DNA of 64,000 bases from the NCBI RefSeq assembly GCF_049705945.1, contig NZ_JBNAMV010000004.1:1178001-1242000 (forward strand), in the 5' to 3' direction. The stretch comes from Salarchaeum japonicum_A. Lineage in GTDB: Archaea; Halobacteriota; Halobacteria; Halobacteriales; Halobacteriaceae. The stretch's first letter is position 1. Each line of letters opens with the position of its first letter. The position numbers and the translations under genes are program-made. Positions 26,920 through 35,392 of this stretch are shown one piece after another. Under the pieces are notes generated by a model that was not told the origin of the DNA, searched no databases, and saw only the letters and a program-made list of their open reading frames with translations.

Positions 26920-26994
26920 CGGGCACGGAGGGATTTGAACCCCCGACCGTTCGGTTAGAAGCCGAACGCTCTATCCGAGCTGAGCTACGTGCCC
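26920..26994 (-). tRNA. tRNA-Arg (anticodon TCT)
   Basis: On the minus strand the sequence folds as a complete tRNA. The acceptor stem is GGGCACG/CGTGCCC, the D stem GCTC/GAGC, the anticodon stem TTCGG/CCGAA around the loop CTTCTAA (anticodon TCT, reading AGA/AGG), and the T arm GGGGG-TTCAAAT-CCCTC. The discriminator is G. No CCA is encoded and no intron is present. Confidence 0.96.
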
Positions 26995-27032
26995 TCGGCC
27001 GAGGTACGCGCCGGCGGACAAAAGCCGTTGGG

Positions 27033-27932
27033 TTACGAAATCCGGGTGCCTGCGTCGCCGTCGACGGCAGCGGCCACGTCGTCGATACTGGTGATAATGG
27101 CGCGCTCGCCGCCGGCGTCGAGGAAGTCGAGGCAGGCGTCGACTTTCGGGTGCATGCTCCCGGCTTCGAACTCCCCGGCGTCGAGGTAGTCGCGCATCGT
27201 CTCGGCGCTCACGTCCCGAATCGGCTCTTCGTCGGGCGTGTTGTACCCTCGGTACGCGTGAGAGACGTCCGTCACCATCAGAAGCGTGTCGGCGTCGGTC
27301 TCGCGCGCGAGCAGTTCCGTGGTGTAGTCCTTGTCCACGACCGCCTCCACGCCCTCCGTGGAGTCTCCGTGGGAGACGGGAACGCCGCCGCCACCGCCGC
27401 AGACGACGGGCGTACCGGCGTCCACCAGTCGGGCGACGTGCTCGGATTCGAGCAGTTCGCGGGGTTTCGGACTGGCGACGACGCGGCGATGAACGGTCCC
27501 CTGCTCGGTCTCGACCTCGCGCGTGGGGTAGTCCGCGGCCGCGGCCGTCTCCGCGTTGAGGTAGGGACCGACGGGCTTCGCTGGGTCGTCGAAGGCGTCG
27601 TCGTCGGGGTCGACGACCGCGTGCGTCACCATCGAGACGGCGCGCGCGTCGAGTTCGTCGTCGAGCGCGCGAACGACGAGCGTCCCGATCTGGGCTTGCG
27701 TCTCCGCAACCAGCACGTCCAGCGGCCGCTCGGGAGTGTCCGTGGCCGCCTGTTCTTCGAGGAGACTGCCGACCTGCGGGCCGTTTCCGTGCGTCACGAC
27801 GAGGTCGTGGCCGCGGTCCGCGAGCGCGCCGAGCTCCGGCGTGGCGCGCGCGAGGTGGTCGCGCATCTCCGCGACGCTGCCTTCGCCGCCCGACACGAGC
27901 GCGTTCCCGCCGAGTGCGACCACGGTCCGCAT
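27033..27932 (-). CDS. arcC: Carbamate kinase
   Basis: This 299-residue amino-acid-kinase-family enzyme interconverts carbamoyl phosphate plus ADP with carbamate plus ATP. Diagnostic motifs are MRTVVALGGNAL at the start, VVTHGNGPQVG for substrate binding and CGGGGGVPV. No arginine deiminase gene is in the window, and the nearby ornithine carbamoyltransferase is in the biosynthetic cluster. Whether it runs fermentatively is open. A TATA-like TTAG element lies 27 nt before the start. Confidence 0.94.
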   Translation of the reverse strand: MRTVVALGGNALVSGGEGSVAEMRDHLARATPELGALADRGHDLVVTHGNGPQVGSLLEEQAATDTPERPLDVLVAETQAQIGTLVVRALDDELDARAVSMVTHAVVDPDDDAFDDPAKPVGPYLNAETAAAADYPTREVETEQGTVHRRVVASPKPRELLESEHVARLVDAGTPVVCGGGGGVPVSHGDSTEGVEAVVDKDYTTELLARETDADTLLMVTDVSHAYRGYNTPDEEPIRDVSAETMRDYLDAGEFEAGSMHPKVDACLDFLDAGGERAIITSIDDVAAAVDGDAGTRIS

Positions 27933-27983
27933 ACCATCGGGTTCCCGCGCGGGCCACTAAGCCGTACTCCCCGAAGGGGTGTG

Positions 27984-27992
27984 CTTTTAGGG
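27984..27992 (+). promoter_or_regulatory. TATA box of the UPF0200/UPF0201 pair
   Basis: CTTTTAGGG is centred 26-27 nt before the ATG at 28014. Confidence 0.5.
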
Positions 27993-28013
27993 TGGACGCG
28001 GCTACCAACGCCC

Positions 28014-28544
28014 ATGACTGTCATCGGTATCGTCGGCCTCCCCGGCAGCGGGAAGAGCGAGGCCGCGGCCGTCGCGGAGACGCTCGGCGTGCCCGTCGTG
28101 ACGATGGGGGACGTCATCCGGCAGGCCTGCCGCGACCGCGGCCTCGACCCCGCCACCCACCACGGCGAGGTCGCACAGGCGCTCCGGGAGGAGGGCGGCC
28201 CCGCCGCCATCGCCGACCGCTCGCTCCCCATGATTCGGGACGCGCTCGACGAGAACGACACCGTGCTCGTGGACGGCATCCGTTCCGGCACGGAAGTAGA
28301 GCGATTCGAGGAGGCGTTCGGCGACGACTTCCTGCTCGTGAACGTGTACGCGCCATTCGACCTCCGAAACGAACGCATCACGACGCGTGGCCGCGACAAC
28401 GCCGACGCCGAGTCGCTCCGGGAGCGCGACGAGCGCGAACGCGGGTTCGGGATGGACGACGCCATCGAACGCGCCGACGTGACCGTCGAGAACACCGGAA
28501 GCCTGGACTCCTTCCAAGAAGAAATCGAGGAACTACTCGCGTGA
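28014..28544 (+). CDS. UPF0200-family P-loop NTPase (dephospho-CoA/adenylate-kinase-like)
   Basis: This 176-residue P-loop kinase-like protein has Walker A GLPGSGKS (8-15) and a DGIRSGTE motif near 81-88, with NVYAPFDLRNERITTRGR following. The family resembles nucleotide and dephospho-CoA kinases but its substrate is not established to my knowledge. It overlaps the UPF0201 gene by 1 nt, a pairing I recall as common in archaea, which suggests a joint function. Upstream in-frame sequence is non-coding; the TATA box fixes the start. Confidence 0.9.
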   Translation: MTVIGIVGLPGSGKSEAAAVAETLGVPVVTMGDVIRQACRDRGLDPATHHGEVAQALREEGGPAAIADRSLPMIRDALDENDTVLVDGIRSGTEVERFEEAFGDDFLLVNVYAPFDLRNERITTRGRDNADAESLRERDERERGFGMDDAIERADVTVENTGSLDSFQEEIEELLA

Positions 28545-28948
28545 TGTACGCCATCACCGCCACCATCACTGCGCCGGTGCAGCCGACCGAGGTCTCCGAA
28601 CGCGTTGCCGACGCGATTCGCGAACTCTTCCCGAACGCAGACCTCATCGTCACCGACGACGAGGTCCGGGGAACGACCCACGACTTCGACGCGTTCCGCG
28701 AACGCCTGTACGAGCAGGAAATCCTCGACACCGCGCGCTCCGAGTTCCAGCGGAATCGAACCGACGACGGGTTCTCGTTCGACTTGAAGAAGCAGGCGGC
28801 GGTTCAGGGCGTCGTGAACTTCTCCGTCGGAAGCCCCGCGGAACTCGGCGACATCCACGTCGAGGTCGAGGTGGAGGAGCCGAGCGTGGACGAGTTCGTC
28901 ACGCACCTCGCACCCGAGACCCGCGACGGAAAACCCATCGAGGACTAG
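28544..28948 (+). CDS. UPF0201-family RNA-binding-domain protein
   Basis: This 134-residue protein reads MYAITATITAPVQPTEVSERV and later FDLKKQAAVQGVVNFSV. That is the UPF0201 pattern of a predicted RNA-binding fold related to ribosomal protein L5-like modules. Function is not known. Its ATG overlaps the last base of the UPF0200 stop. It converges on the nucleoside-recognition gene with a 4-nt overlap. Confidence 0.88.
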   Translation: MYAITATITAPVQPTEVSERVADAIRELFPNADLIVTDDEVRGTTHDFDAFRERLYEQEILDTARSEFQRNRTDDGFSFDLKKQAAVQGVVNFSVGSPAELGDIHVEVEVEEPSVDEFVTHLAPETRDGKPIED

Positions 28949-29934
28949 GGCGCGAGCAGAACGACGAGCGTCGCGCCGATGAACGCGACTTTGAGTAGCG
29001 TGTTGAGCGCGACGACTTTCGACCCGAAGCTCGGTCCCCAGATGCCGTACTGGAACGGAATCGAGCGCTTGAACGTCGAGAACGCGAAGGAGACGATACC
29101 GCCGATGAGCATCGTCGCCACCGCCTGCCGTGCCGTGAACGTCCCGTCGAGCAGGGGTGCGATGGTCGCCGCGCCGCTCGTCGTGTCCACCGCGAACACC
29201 GCCACCACGGGAACGGCCGCCGCCGGCAACCCCACCGTATCGAGCAGTGAGCGCGCGGGCACGTCCGGAAGCGACATGCCGGTCACTCCCGTGGCGGCGT
29301 CCGCGAGCAGGCGGGCGTTCGCGAAGTCGTTCGTCGTCAACCACGCGACGGCGAGGTAGACGACCGCCAGCCGCGGCACGATGGTCGTCAGCTTCGACGC
29401 CGTCCGTTCGCCCGCTTCTTGGAGTTTCTCCCGACGCGTCGCGTTCTCGGTGTCGGGGCCGCTCGGCGTCGCGGACAGCGGTTCCGGGGACGACAACAGC
29501 ACCATCCCCGCGAGGATTCCCGTGAGCGTAATCGCGAGGCTGATTGCGGCGCGCGCGCCGACGTACATCACGCCGACCTCCAGGCCGAGAATCGGAATGA
29601 GCACCGGGAGGTAGAACGTGAAGATGTGCTGGACGAACCCGAAGAACGTGTTTATCGTGACCGCGATGAGTGTCGCGGCGTCGCTCAATCCCTCCTCGCG
29701 GAACTCGGCGAGCATCCCGTAGCCCGCGGTCGGACTCGCGGCCGTCGCGAGTATCGCGGTTCCGACGCCGTCCGGGAGGTTCGCCGGCCCGGTGAGGTAG
29801 CGTGCGAGCCCCGCCACTTTCTCCACAAGGCCGAACGCGACGAGGAGGTTCGCCGCGAACAGCCCCAGCGAGATGAACACGGCGATGGACGCGACCCGGG
29901 GGAGCACGTCGCCGAGGAGGCCCGCGAGTGACAC
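28945..29934 (-). CDS. Nucleoside-recognition (Gate) domain membrane protein
   Basis: This 329-residue multi-span protein contains the Gate / nucleoside recognition pattern: ILATAASPTAGYGMLAEF in the first half and a related VFAVDTTSGAATIAPLL in the second, consistent with an internal two-fold repeat. About eight membrane helices are present. Members are found in nucleoside transporters, spore maturation proteins and related carriers. The start is a GTG at 29932-29934. The transported solute is unknown. It lies 39 nt downstream of the MgtE-type genes. Confidence 0.85.
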   Translation of the reverse strand: MSLAGLLGDVLPRVASIAVFISLGLFAANLLVAFGLVEKVAGLARYLTGPANLPDGVGTAILATAASPTAGYGMLAEFREEGLSDAATLIAVTINTFFGFVQHIFTFYLPVLIPILGLEVGVMYVGARAAISLAITLTGILAGMVLLSSPEPLSATPSGPDTENATRREKLQEAGERTASKLTTIVPRLAVVYLAVAWLTTNDFANARLLADAATGVTGMSLPDVPARSLLDTVGLPAAAVPVVAVFAVDTTSGAATIAPLLDGTFTARQAVATMLIGGIVSFAFSTFKRSIPFQYGIWGPSFGSKVVALNTLLKVAFIGATLVVLLAP

Positions 29935-29973
29935 ACTCTCTGGTAGGTACTCGGGGAAGAAAGGCGGTCCGCT

Positions 29974-30531
29974 TCAGACGAACAGTTCCACGGCGGTGAG
30001 CAACACGACGACGCCGAGCACGTCGCAGACGTTCGTGACGACCGGAATCACCACGTCGTCGGGGTCGAGGCGGAAGCGGTACGCGGCGTAGGTCGCGGCG
30101 GCTGCGACCACGACGGCGAGCACGGCGAGGACGACGCCGCTCGCGGTCGCAACGACGACGACGGTCGTGAGCGGGAGGACGAGGCCGCCGAGCGCGAACT
30201 GGACGACCCACGCGCCCGCGCCGACGAGCGGGAAGAGCGTGAGACCGAGGGCGATGGTGGCGAGCGCGTTCCCGGCGAGTTCGTCGTCCCGCGCGTCGAA
30301 CCCGAGCGTCCCGAGGTGGAGCGCGGTGGAGAGCCTGCTTGCGAGCACGCTCCCGAGGTTTCCAGCCATTCCGATAGTCACTGGGACGAGCGTGAGGAGG
30401 CTCGGATACGTCGTGAGTATCTCCTGGCCGGTGTCGAGCACGAGCCCGCTCGCGAGTTCGACGAGCGTCAGTCCGACGAGCAGGGGGAAGGTCGCGCGGA
30501 TGATTCCCCGGACGGTCCAGTTCTCCGGCAC
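29974..30531 (-). CDS. MgtE/SLC41-type membrane domain protein, second half
   Basis: This 185-residue protein is one integral-membrane MgtE-like domain (divalent-cation transporter, Mg2+ by family). It has VPVTIGMAGNLGSVLASRLSTALHLGTL, the conserved Gly/Asn helix, and PDDVVIPVVTNVCDVLGVV, the acidic/Asp-containing pore helix. The start is a GTG at 30531 that directly abuts the stop of the upstream half. It lacks the cytoplasmic N and CBS domains of bacterial MgtE. It probably forms a heterodimer with the preceding protein. Confidence 0.88.
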   Translation of the reverse strand: MPENWTVRGIIRATFPLLVGLTLVELASGLVLDTGQEILTTYPSLLTLVPVTIGMAGNLGSVLASRLSTALHLGTLGFDARDDELAGNALATIALGLTLFPLVGAGAWVVQFALGGLVLPLTTVVVVATASGVVLAVLAVVVAAAATYAAYRFRLDPDDVVIPVVTNVCDVLGVVVLLTAVELFV

Positions 30532-31110
30532 CTACGTCACCCCGAGCGCGATGGCGACCCGTGCGCCCGCGAGCATGGTGGCGATGCCGATGACGTCGCC
30601 GGTGGTCGTGACGACGGGGCCCGCGAGCGTGTCCGGGTTCATCCCGCGGCGATACCCGAGGAAGACGGCGACCACGACGACCACGGTCAGTCCGATTCCC
30701 GAGAGCACGCCGGCGACGAGCGCGACGACGAGCAGACCGGGGAGCGGTGCGGCGGGGCGGCCGAGGCCGAGGAGGACGAGGTAGCCGAGGACGGCGGCGA
30801 CCGCGGAGACGGCGACGCCGTTCGCCATCGCGGCGGTGACGGCGGCGCGGACGCGGTCGTCGTCGAGCGAGAGGTCGGGTTCGACGAGTCCCTGGTGGAG
30901 GCCGGTGGCGAGGCGCGCGCCGAGCGACCCGTAGACGTTCCCGCGGGTCGCGAGCAGCGCGGGGACGAGCACGAGGAGGCCGGGGACGACGGTGAGTTCG
31001 CGCTCCATCCCGCCGAGCACGACGCCGGCGAACAGGCCGCCGACGGCGGAGAGCGCGAGCACGCCGAGCGCTTCCCCGTACGCGTCCCGCGCGACCGCCC
31101 GGATGCTCAT
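30532..31110 (-). CDS. MgtE/SLC41-type membrane domain protein, first half
   Basis: This 192-residue protein is the partner of the next gene, with the same fold: LVPALLATRGNVYGSLGARLATGLH and NPDTLAGPVVTTTGDVIGIA carry the equivalent conserved helices. The two genes have no intergenic base between stop and start, so equal synthesis is likely. SLC41-type transporters have two such domains in one chain, and here they are separate polypeptides. A TATA box with a long T run lies 28 nt before the ATG. Confidence 0.88.
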   Translation of the reverse strand: MSIRAVARDAYGEALGVLALSAVGGLFAGVVLGGMERELTVVPGLLVLVPALLATRGNVYGSLGARLATGLHQGLVEPDLSLDDDRVRAAVTAAMANGVAVSAVAAVLGYLVLLGLGRPAAPLPGLLVVALVAGVLSGIGLTVVVVVAVFLGYRRGMNPDTLAGPVVTTTGDVIGIATMLAGARVAIALGVT

Positions 31111-31133
31111 GTACCAGTGAGATGTGCGGGAAC

Positions 31134-31143
31134 GGTTAAAAAA
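31134..31143 (-). promoter_or_regulatory. TATA box of the MgtE-type gene pair
   Basis: The minus-strand TTTTTTAACC is centred 28 nt before the ATG at 31110. Confidence 0.6.
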
Positions 31144-31152
31144 CCGGGCCGG

Positions 31153-32325
31153 TCACTCCGAGGCCGCGAGCCAGAGCGCGACGGCCGCCGCGGCCGCGAG
31201 CGACACCAGGAGGAGCGCGAACGCGGCGCCGTACGAGGCGCGTTCGGAGACGATGCCGACGACGGCGGGCGCGAGCGCGCCGGCGCCCATCAGGATGGTT
31301 CGGACGACGCCGAGGCCGCCGCCCGCCATCGAGTCGGGGACGAGGTCGACGAGGTACGCGCCCCGGACGGGTCGGAAGCCGTGGCTCCCGAGGCCGAACG
31401 CGACGACGCCAGCGGCGAGCACGACGAGCGGCGCGTCCGCCACGAGAAGGACAGCGAGGCCGACCAAGGCGAGCGCGAGCGTCCCCGCGACGACGCGGAT
31501 TCGACTGAAACGGTCGGCGAGTTCGCCCGTCACCGGCTGGACAAGACTCACGAGGAACAGCCCGGAATAGAGCAGGCCGGCGGCGCCGTCGCTCGCGCCC
31601 GCGGCGTCCGTGAGGTAGAGCGGGAGGAACGCGACGACGCCGTTGTACGCGAACGAGAACCCCACGGTGACGAGGACGAACGCGCTGAACCGCGCGTCCC
31701 GGAACAGCCCGAGGTACGCGCGAACGGGCGTCCCGCCGCCCGTTTCGGCTTCTCTCTTGTCGGGGTCGTCGACGCGCGCGACGAACACGCCGGCGAGCGC
31801 GAGGCCGAGCAGGCCGGCGGGGAGGAAGACGGCGTGCCAGCCGCCGGCGTCCGCGAGCACGAGCACTGCGGCGGGCGCGACGACGCCGCCGAACGCGCCG
31901 AACGTGTCCAGCACGCCGAGCGACCGCCCGGTTCGCGAGGGATACGTCGCCGATAGTAAGCCGACGGCGACGGTCTTGTGGACGCCCGTTCCCGCCCCCA
32001 CCAGCACCATCGCCGCGACGAGCACGAGGTAGGGAACGTCGACGGTGAGCGCGAGCGCGCCGACTGCGGCCACGACCGCCCCCGCGGCGATGACGGGGAC
32101 GCGGCCGAGGCGGTCCGCGAGCGCGCCCGACGGGAACTGCAGGAGTGCGTACACGAGCATCATCGCCGTGAACGCCACGCCGAGCGCGGCATTGCTCACG
32201 TCGTACTCGGCGCTGAACGCCGGGAACAGCGGCGGGAACGCGTACCGGAGGAACTTCGCGAGGAACCAGATACCCGCGGCGAGAACGAGCGCGTCGAGGT
32301 CCGCGAGCGTCTCCCGGGCCGTCAC
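31153..32325 (-). CDS. MFS transporter (next to ffh)
   Basis: This 390-residue protein has about twelve membrane helices and the MFS loop motif GALADRLGRVPVIA between helices 2 and 3, repeated in weaker form as GELADRFSRIRVV in the second half. The substrate is unknown. The GTG start directly follows the ffh stop with no gap, so it is probably translated from the ffh mRNA. This placement beside a housekeeping gene is not informative about its role. Confidence 0.88.
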   Translation of the reverse strand: MTARETLADLDALVLAAGIWFLAKFLRYAFPPLFPAFSAEYDVSNAALGVAFTAMMLVYALLQFPSGALADRLGRVPVIAAGAVVAAVGALALTVDVPYLVLVAAMVLVGAGTGVHKTVAVGLLSATYPSRTGRSLGVLDTFGAFGGVVAPAAVLVLADAGGWHAVFLPAGLLGLALAGVFVARVDDPDKREAETGGGTPVRAYLGLFRDARFSAFVLVTVGFSFAYNGVVAFLPLYLTDAAGASDGAAGLLYSGLFLVSLVQPVTGELADRFSRIRVVAGTLALALVGLAVLLVADAPLVVLAAGVVAFGLGSHGFRPVRGAYLVDLVPDSMAGGGLGVVRTILMGAGALAPAVVGIVSERASYGAAFALLLVSLAAAAAVALWLAASE

Positions 32326-33711
32326 TTATCCGAACGGCCCCATGCCGCCCATGCCACCGCCGCCACCGCCGCCGCCCATCTTCTTCATCATGCGCTGCAT
32401 GTCGCCGTCGCCCATTCCCTGGAACTGCTTCATCGTGCGCGCCATCATCTTGTGCTGTTCCAGGAGTTCACGCACCGTCTCCTCGGAGACACCTGCGCCT
32501 TTCGCGACGCGGCGAATCTGGCTCGCGCCGACGCTCCGCGGGTTCTCCAGTTCCTCTTCGGTCATGGAGTCCATCACGACCTCGAACTGCCGCATCCGGT
32601 CCTGCGTCACGTCCATCGCGTCGTCCGGCAACTGGTCCATCATCCCGCCGCCCATCCCGGGAATCATGTCCATCACCTGCGACAGCGGCCCCATGTTGTC
32701 CAGGGCGCTCATCTGCTGACGCATGTCCTTCAGCGTGAACTCGCCCTTCAGCATGTCCTCGGGCTCCCAGTCCTCGTCCTCGTCGCCGGTCTCCTCCATC
32801 GCGCGCTCCACGCGCTCGGTGAGCTGCTTCAGGTCACCCATCCCGAGCAGCCGGGAGATGAAGCCGTCCGGCTCGAACCGCTCGATGTCCTGCACGGTCT
32901 CCCCGGTCCCGAGGAACGCGATGGTAGAGCCGGTCTCGTTCACCGCCGTCAGCGCACCGCCACCCTTCGCCGTTCCGTCGAGCTTCGAGATGACGACGCC
33001 GTCGATGCCGATGGACTCCTCAAACTGTTGCGCTTGGTCCTTCGCGCCCTGCCCGATAGCCGCGTCGAGCACGAGAAGCGAGCGGTCCGGCTGGACTTCG
33101 GCCTCGATCTCCTCGATTTCGTCGATGAGGTCGTCCTCCAGCGCGTGCCGGCCCGCCGTGTCCACAATCTGCACGTCCGCGTCGCTCGTGGCTTCGAGGC
33201 CCTCCCGCGCGATTTTCACGGGGTCATCCTCGTCGGGGTCGCCGTAGAAGTCGACCTCCGCGCGCTCCGTCATCTGCTTCGCCTGGTCGTACGCTCCCGG
33301 CCGGAACGTGTCCGTCTGAATGACTGCCGGCCGCAGTCCCTTCTTCGAGAACCACCACGCCATCTTCGCCGCAGAGGTCGTCTTCCCCGACCCCTGGAGG
33401 CCCGCGAGCATGATGGTCTGTTCTTCGAGCGGGAGGTTCGTCGAGTCGCCGACGAGGTCCACGAGCTCCTCGTAGACGATGCGGAGGACGTGGTCGCGCG
33501 CCGTCGTTCCGCCCGGCGGCTCCTCCTCCAGCGCCCGCTCCTTGATGGAGTCGGAGAGGTCCATCACGAGGCTGACGTCCACGTCCGCCTGCAGCAAGGA
33601 GCGCTGAATCTCCTTGACGACCTCATCGACGTCCTCCTCGGAGATGCGGGACTGCCCGCGCAGCTTATCTAGAGTCCCGCGAAGGGAACTCCCCAGGTCG
33701 TCGAGTACCAT
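32326..33711 (-). CDS. ffh: Signal recognition particle GTPase SRP54
   Basis: This 461-residue protein binds 7S RNA and signal sequences and targets ribosomes to the membrane. The N domain is followed by the G domain with GLQGSGKTT (104-112), DTAGRH and SKLDGTAKGG. The methionine-rich M domain occupies about 300-440, and the protein ends in an unusual glycine run with methionines (about 445-461). A TATA box lies 29 nt before the start. Its receptor gene ftsY is 0.5 kb upstream on the same strand, separated by one gene on the opposite strand. Confidence 0.97.
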   Translation of the reverse strand: MVLDDLGSSLRGTLDKLRGQSRISEEDVDEVVKEIQRSLLQADVDVSLVMDLSDSIKERALEEEPPGGTTARDHVLRIVYEELVDLVGDSTNLPLEEQTIMLAGLQGSGKTTSAAKMAWWFSKKGLRPAVIQTDTFRPGAYDQAKQMTERAEVDFYGDPDEDDPVKIAREGLEATSDADVQIVDTAGRHALEDDLIDEIEEIEAEVQPDRSLLVLDAAIGQGAKDQAQQFEESIGIDGVVISKLDGTAKGGGALTAVNETGSTIAFLGTGETVQDIERFEPDGFISRLLGMGDLKQLTERVERAMEETGDEDEDWEPEDMLKGEFTLKDMRQQMSALDNMGPLSQVMDMIPGMGGGMMDQLPDDAMDVTQDRMRQFEVVMDSMTEEELENPRSVGASQIRRVAKGAGVSEETVRELLEQHKMMARTMKQFQGMGDGDMQRMMKKMGGGGGGGGMGGMGPFG

Positions 33712-33735
33712 TTGACGACAGATAGTCGCCGCGTC

Positions 33736-33744
33736 GGTTAAAGG
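33736..33744 (-). promoter_or_regulatory. TATA box of ffh
   Basis: The minus-strand CCTTTAACC is centred 29 nt before the ffh ATG at 33711. Read on the plus strand (GGTTAAAGG), it could also serve the divergent gene that follows. Confidence 0.55.
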
Positions 33745-33802
33745 CTTTTTCTGCCGAGAACACGTGCGACGCGCTTTCCCCGGCGGCCCACCTACACGGA
33801 CT

Positions 33803-34252
33803 GTGACCGAGACGCTCTACGCCACCCGCGCGCTCCTCTCCGTGCTCTGCGACCTCGCCGCGGACGCGGACCCCCGTCCCATCGACGTATCGCTCGCCGC
33901 CACGCCCGCCCGCAACCTCCTGCCGACGGACGACGACGCGGGCGTCGCGCTCACCAGCATCCCCGACGACACCCGCGTCCTCAGCGACTTCTACTTCCCG
34001 GACGCCGGCGACTCCATCAACCGCGTGTTCGGCATGGACATCACCACGCCCTCGGGGAAGACGGACGCGAGATTCCTCTCACATCCGAAGGGTGACCCGT
34101 CGGTATCGACGACCGACGACCTCCACGCCCGCATCCTCGTCGGCGTCCCGCCGTGGAACCCCGACGACGTGCGCGCGTACGACCGGAACGGGCGACGCCT
34201 CTCGCTCACGATAGTCTCGGCCGAAACAGAGGAAGACTCAGTCCTCGACTAG
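33803..34252 (+). CDS. Conserved haloarchaeal protein of unknown function between ffh and ftsY
   Basis: This roughly 149-residue soluble protein starts with TETLYATRALLSVLCDLAADADPRPIDV and has the central motif DFYFPDAGDSINRVFGMDI and later ILVGVPPWNPDDVRAYDRNGRR. I recall related haloarchaeal proteins of unknown function. The start is uncertain: a GTG at 33803 fits the domain boundary, while a GTG at 33764 lies nearer the shared TATA box. It is transcribed against ftsY, and the two coding regions overlap by 15 nt at their 3' ends. Confidence 0.75.
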   Translation: MTETLYATRALLSVLCDLAADADPRPIDVSLAATPARNLLPTDDDAGVALTSIPDDTRVLSDFYFPDAGDSINRVFGMDITTPSGKTDARFLSHPKGDPSVSTTDDLHARILVGVPPWNPDDVRAYDRNGRRLSLTIVSAETEEDSVLD

Positions 34253-35389
34253 GTCCGCGACCAGTTCCTCGGGGTCGAATCGCTCGATGTCGTCGTACCC
34301 CTGGCCCGTCCCCAGGAAGAGGATGGGTTTACCCGTGACGTGCGACACCGAAATCGCCGCGCCGCCCTGACTGTCCGCGTCCGCCTTCGTCAGAATCGTG
34401 CCGTCGATTTCCGCGGCGGAATCGAACTCCCGCGCACGATTCACCGCGTCCTGACCCGCGACGGCTTCGTCCACGAACACCGTCATGTCCGGGTCGACGA
34501 CGCGCTCTATCTTCTCCAACTGACTCATCAGGTCGTCCGACGTGTGCAGGCGGCCCGCCGTATCCCCCAGCACAACGTCCACGTCGTTCGCCTCCGCGTA
34601 CTCCACCGCGTCGTAGATGACGGCCGCGGGGTCGCCGCCCTGCTCGTGCGTGATGAGTTTTCGGTCGAGGTTCCGCGCGTGCTCGCGGATCTGCTCGTTC
34701 GCCCCCGCCCGGTACGTGTCACCGTTCGCCAACACGGACGAAAAACCGTGGTCCGCGAGGTACTCGGAGAGCTTCGCGATGCTCGTCGTCTTCCCCACGC
34801 CGTTCACGCCAGTGAAGATGACGACGACCGGCTTCTCCGACTCCTCGATGCGTTCGAGGAAGTCGAACTGCCCCACCGAAATCACGGACAGCAGGGCGTC
34901 CTCGAGCGCGTCCTCAACGATAGAGCCGGTGGACTCCGTGAACTTCCGCTCCTCGCCCACGAGGTCGTCTCGAATCGCGTCCAGTATCTCGTCCGCGACG
35001 CTCATCTCCACGTCGCTCGACAGAAGCGCGAGTTCGAGCTCTCGAAGCGGCTCCTCGAGGTCCTCCTCATCGATGACGACACGACCGCGCGCGAACGACT
35101 TCGCGCGCGACGCCAACCCCGCCGCCGACTCGTCCTCGTCTTCGGGCTCGGAATCGGACGGCTCCGCGGACGCGGACTCCGCGTCCGATTCCTCGGCCGC
35201 GTCCGGTTCGACCGTTTCTGTGTCCGGTTCGGATGACTCCGCGACCTCGGCGTCGTCACCGGCTTCGGACGCAGCCGCATCCGCCGCAGCCTCCTCGGCC
35301 TCTGCTTCGGCGTCTTCCGCCGCTTCCTCGACGGATTCCTCCGCGTCCGACTTGAACCGACCGAGTTTCTCCTTCAGCCCGTCGAACAT
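34238..35389 (-). CDS. ftsY: SRP receptor FtsY
   Basis: This 383-residue GTPase docks SRP-ribosome complexes at the membrane. An N-terminal Ala/Glu/Asp/Ser-rich acidic domain (about 15-95) precedes the NG domain with FTGVNGVGKTTS, DTAGR and TKADADSQGG. The acidic region is typical of halophilic FtsY. It starts 3 nt after the pfdA stop, so the two form an operon. The 3' end overlaps the opposing gene by 15 nt. Confidence 0.97.
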   Translation of the reverse strand: MFDGLKEKLGRFKSDAEESVEEAAEDAEAEAEEAAADAAASEAGDDAEVAESSEPDTETVEPDAAEESDAESASAEPSDSEPEDEDESAAGLASRAKSFARGRVVIDEEDLEEPLRELELALLSSDVEMSVADEILDAIRDDLVGEERKFTESTGSIVEDALEDALLSVISVGQFDFLERIEESEKPVVVIFTGVNGVGKTTSIAKLSEYLADHGFSSVLANGDTYRAGANEQIREHARNLDRKLITHEQGGDPAAVIYDAVEYAEANDVDVVLGDTAGRLHTSDDLMSQLEKIERVVDPDMTVFVDEAVAGQDAVNRAREFDSAAEIDGTILTKADADSQGGAAISVSHVTGKPILFLGTGQGYDDIERFDPEELVADLVED

Positions 35390-35392
35390 CCC

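Noticed and set aside
32326..32400. Glycine-run C-terminus of SRP54 as a frameshift or assembly error
   Set aside because: Methionines interspersed with glycines and an in-frame stop fit the variable, low-complexity tail of archaeal SRP54.
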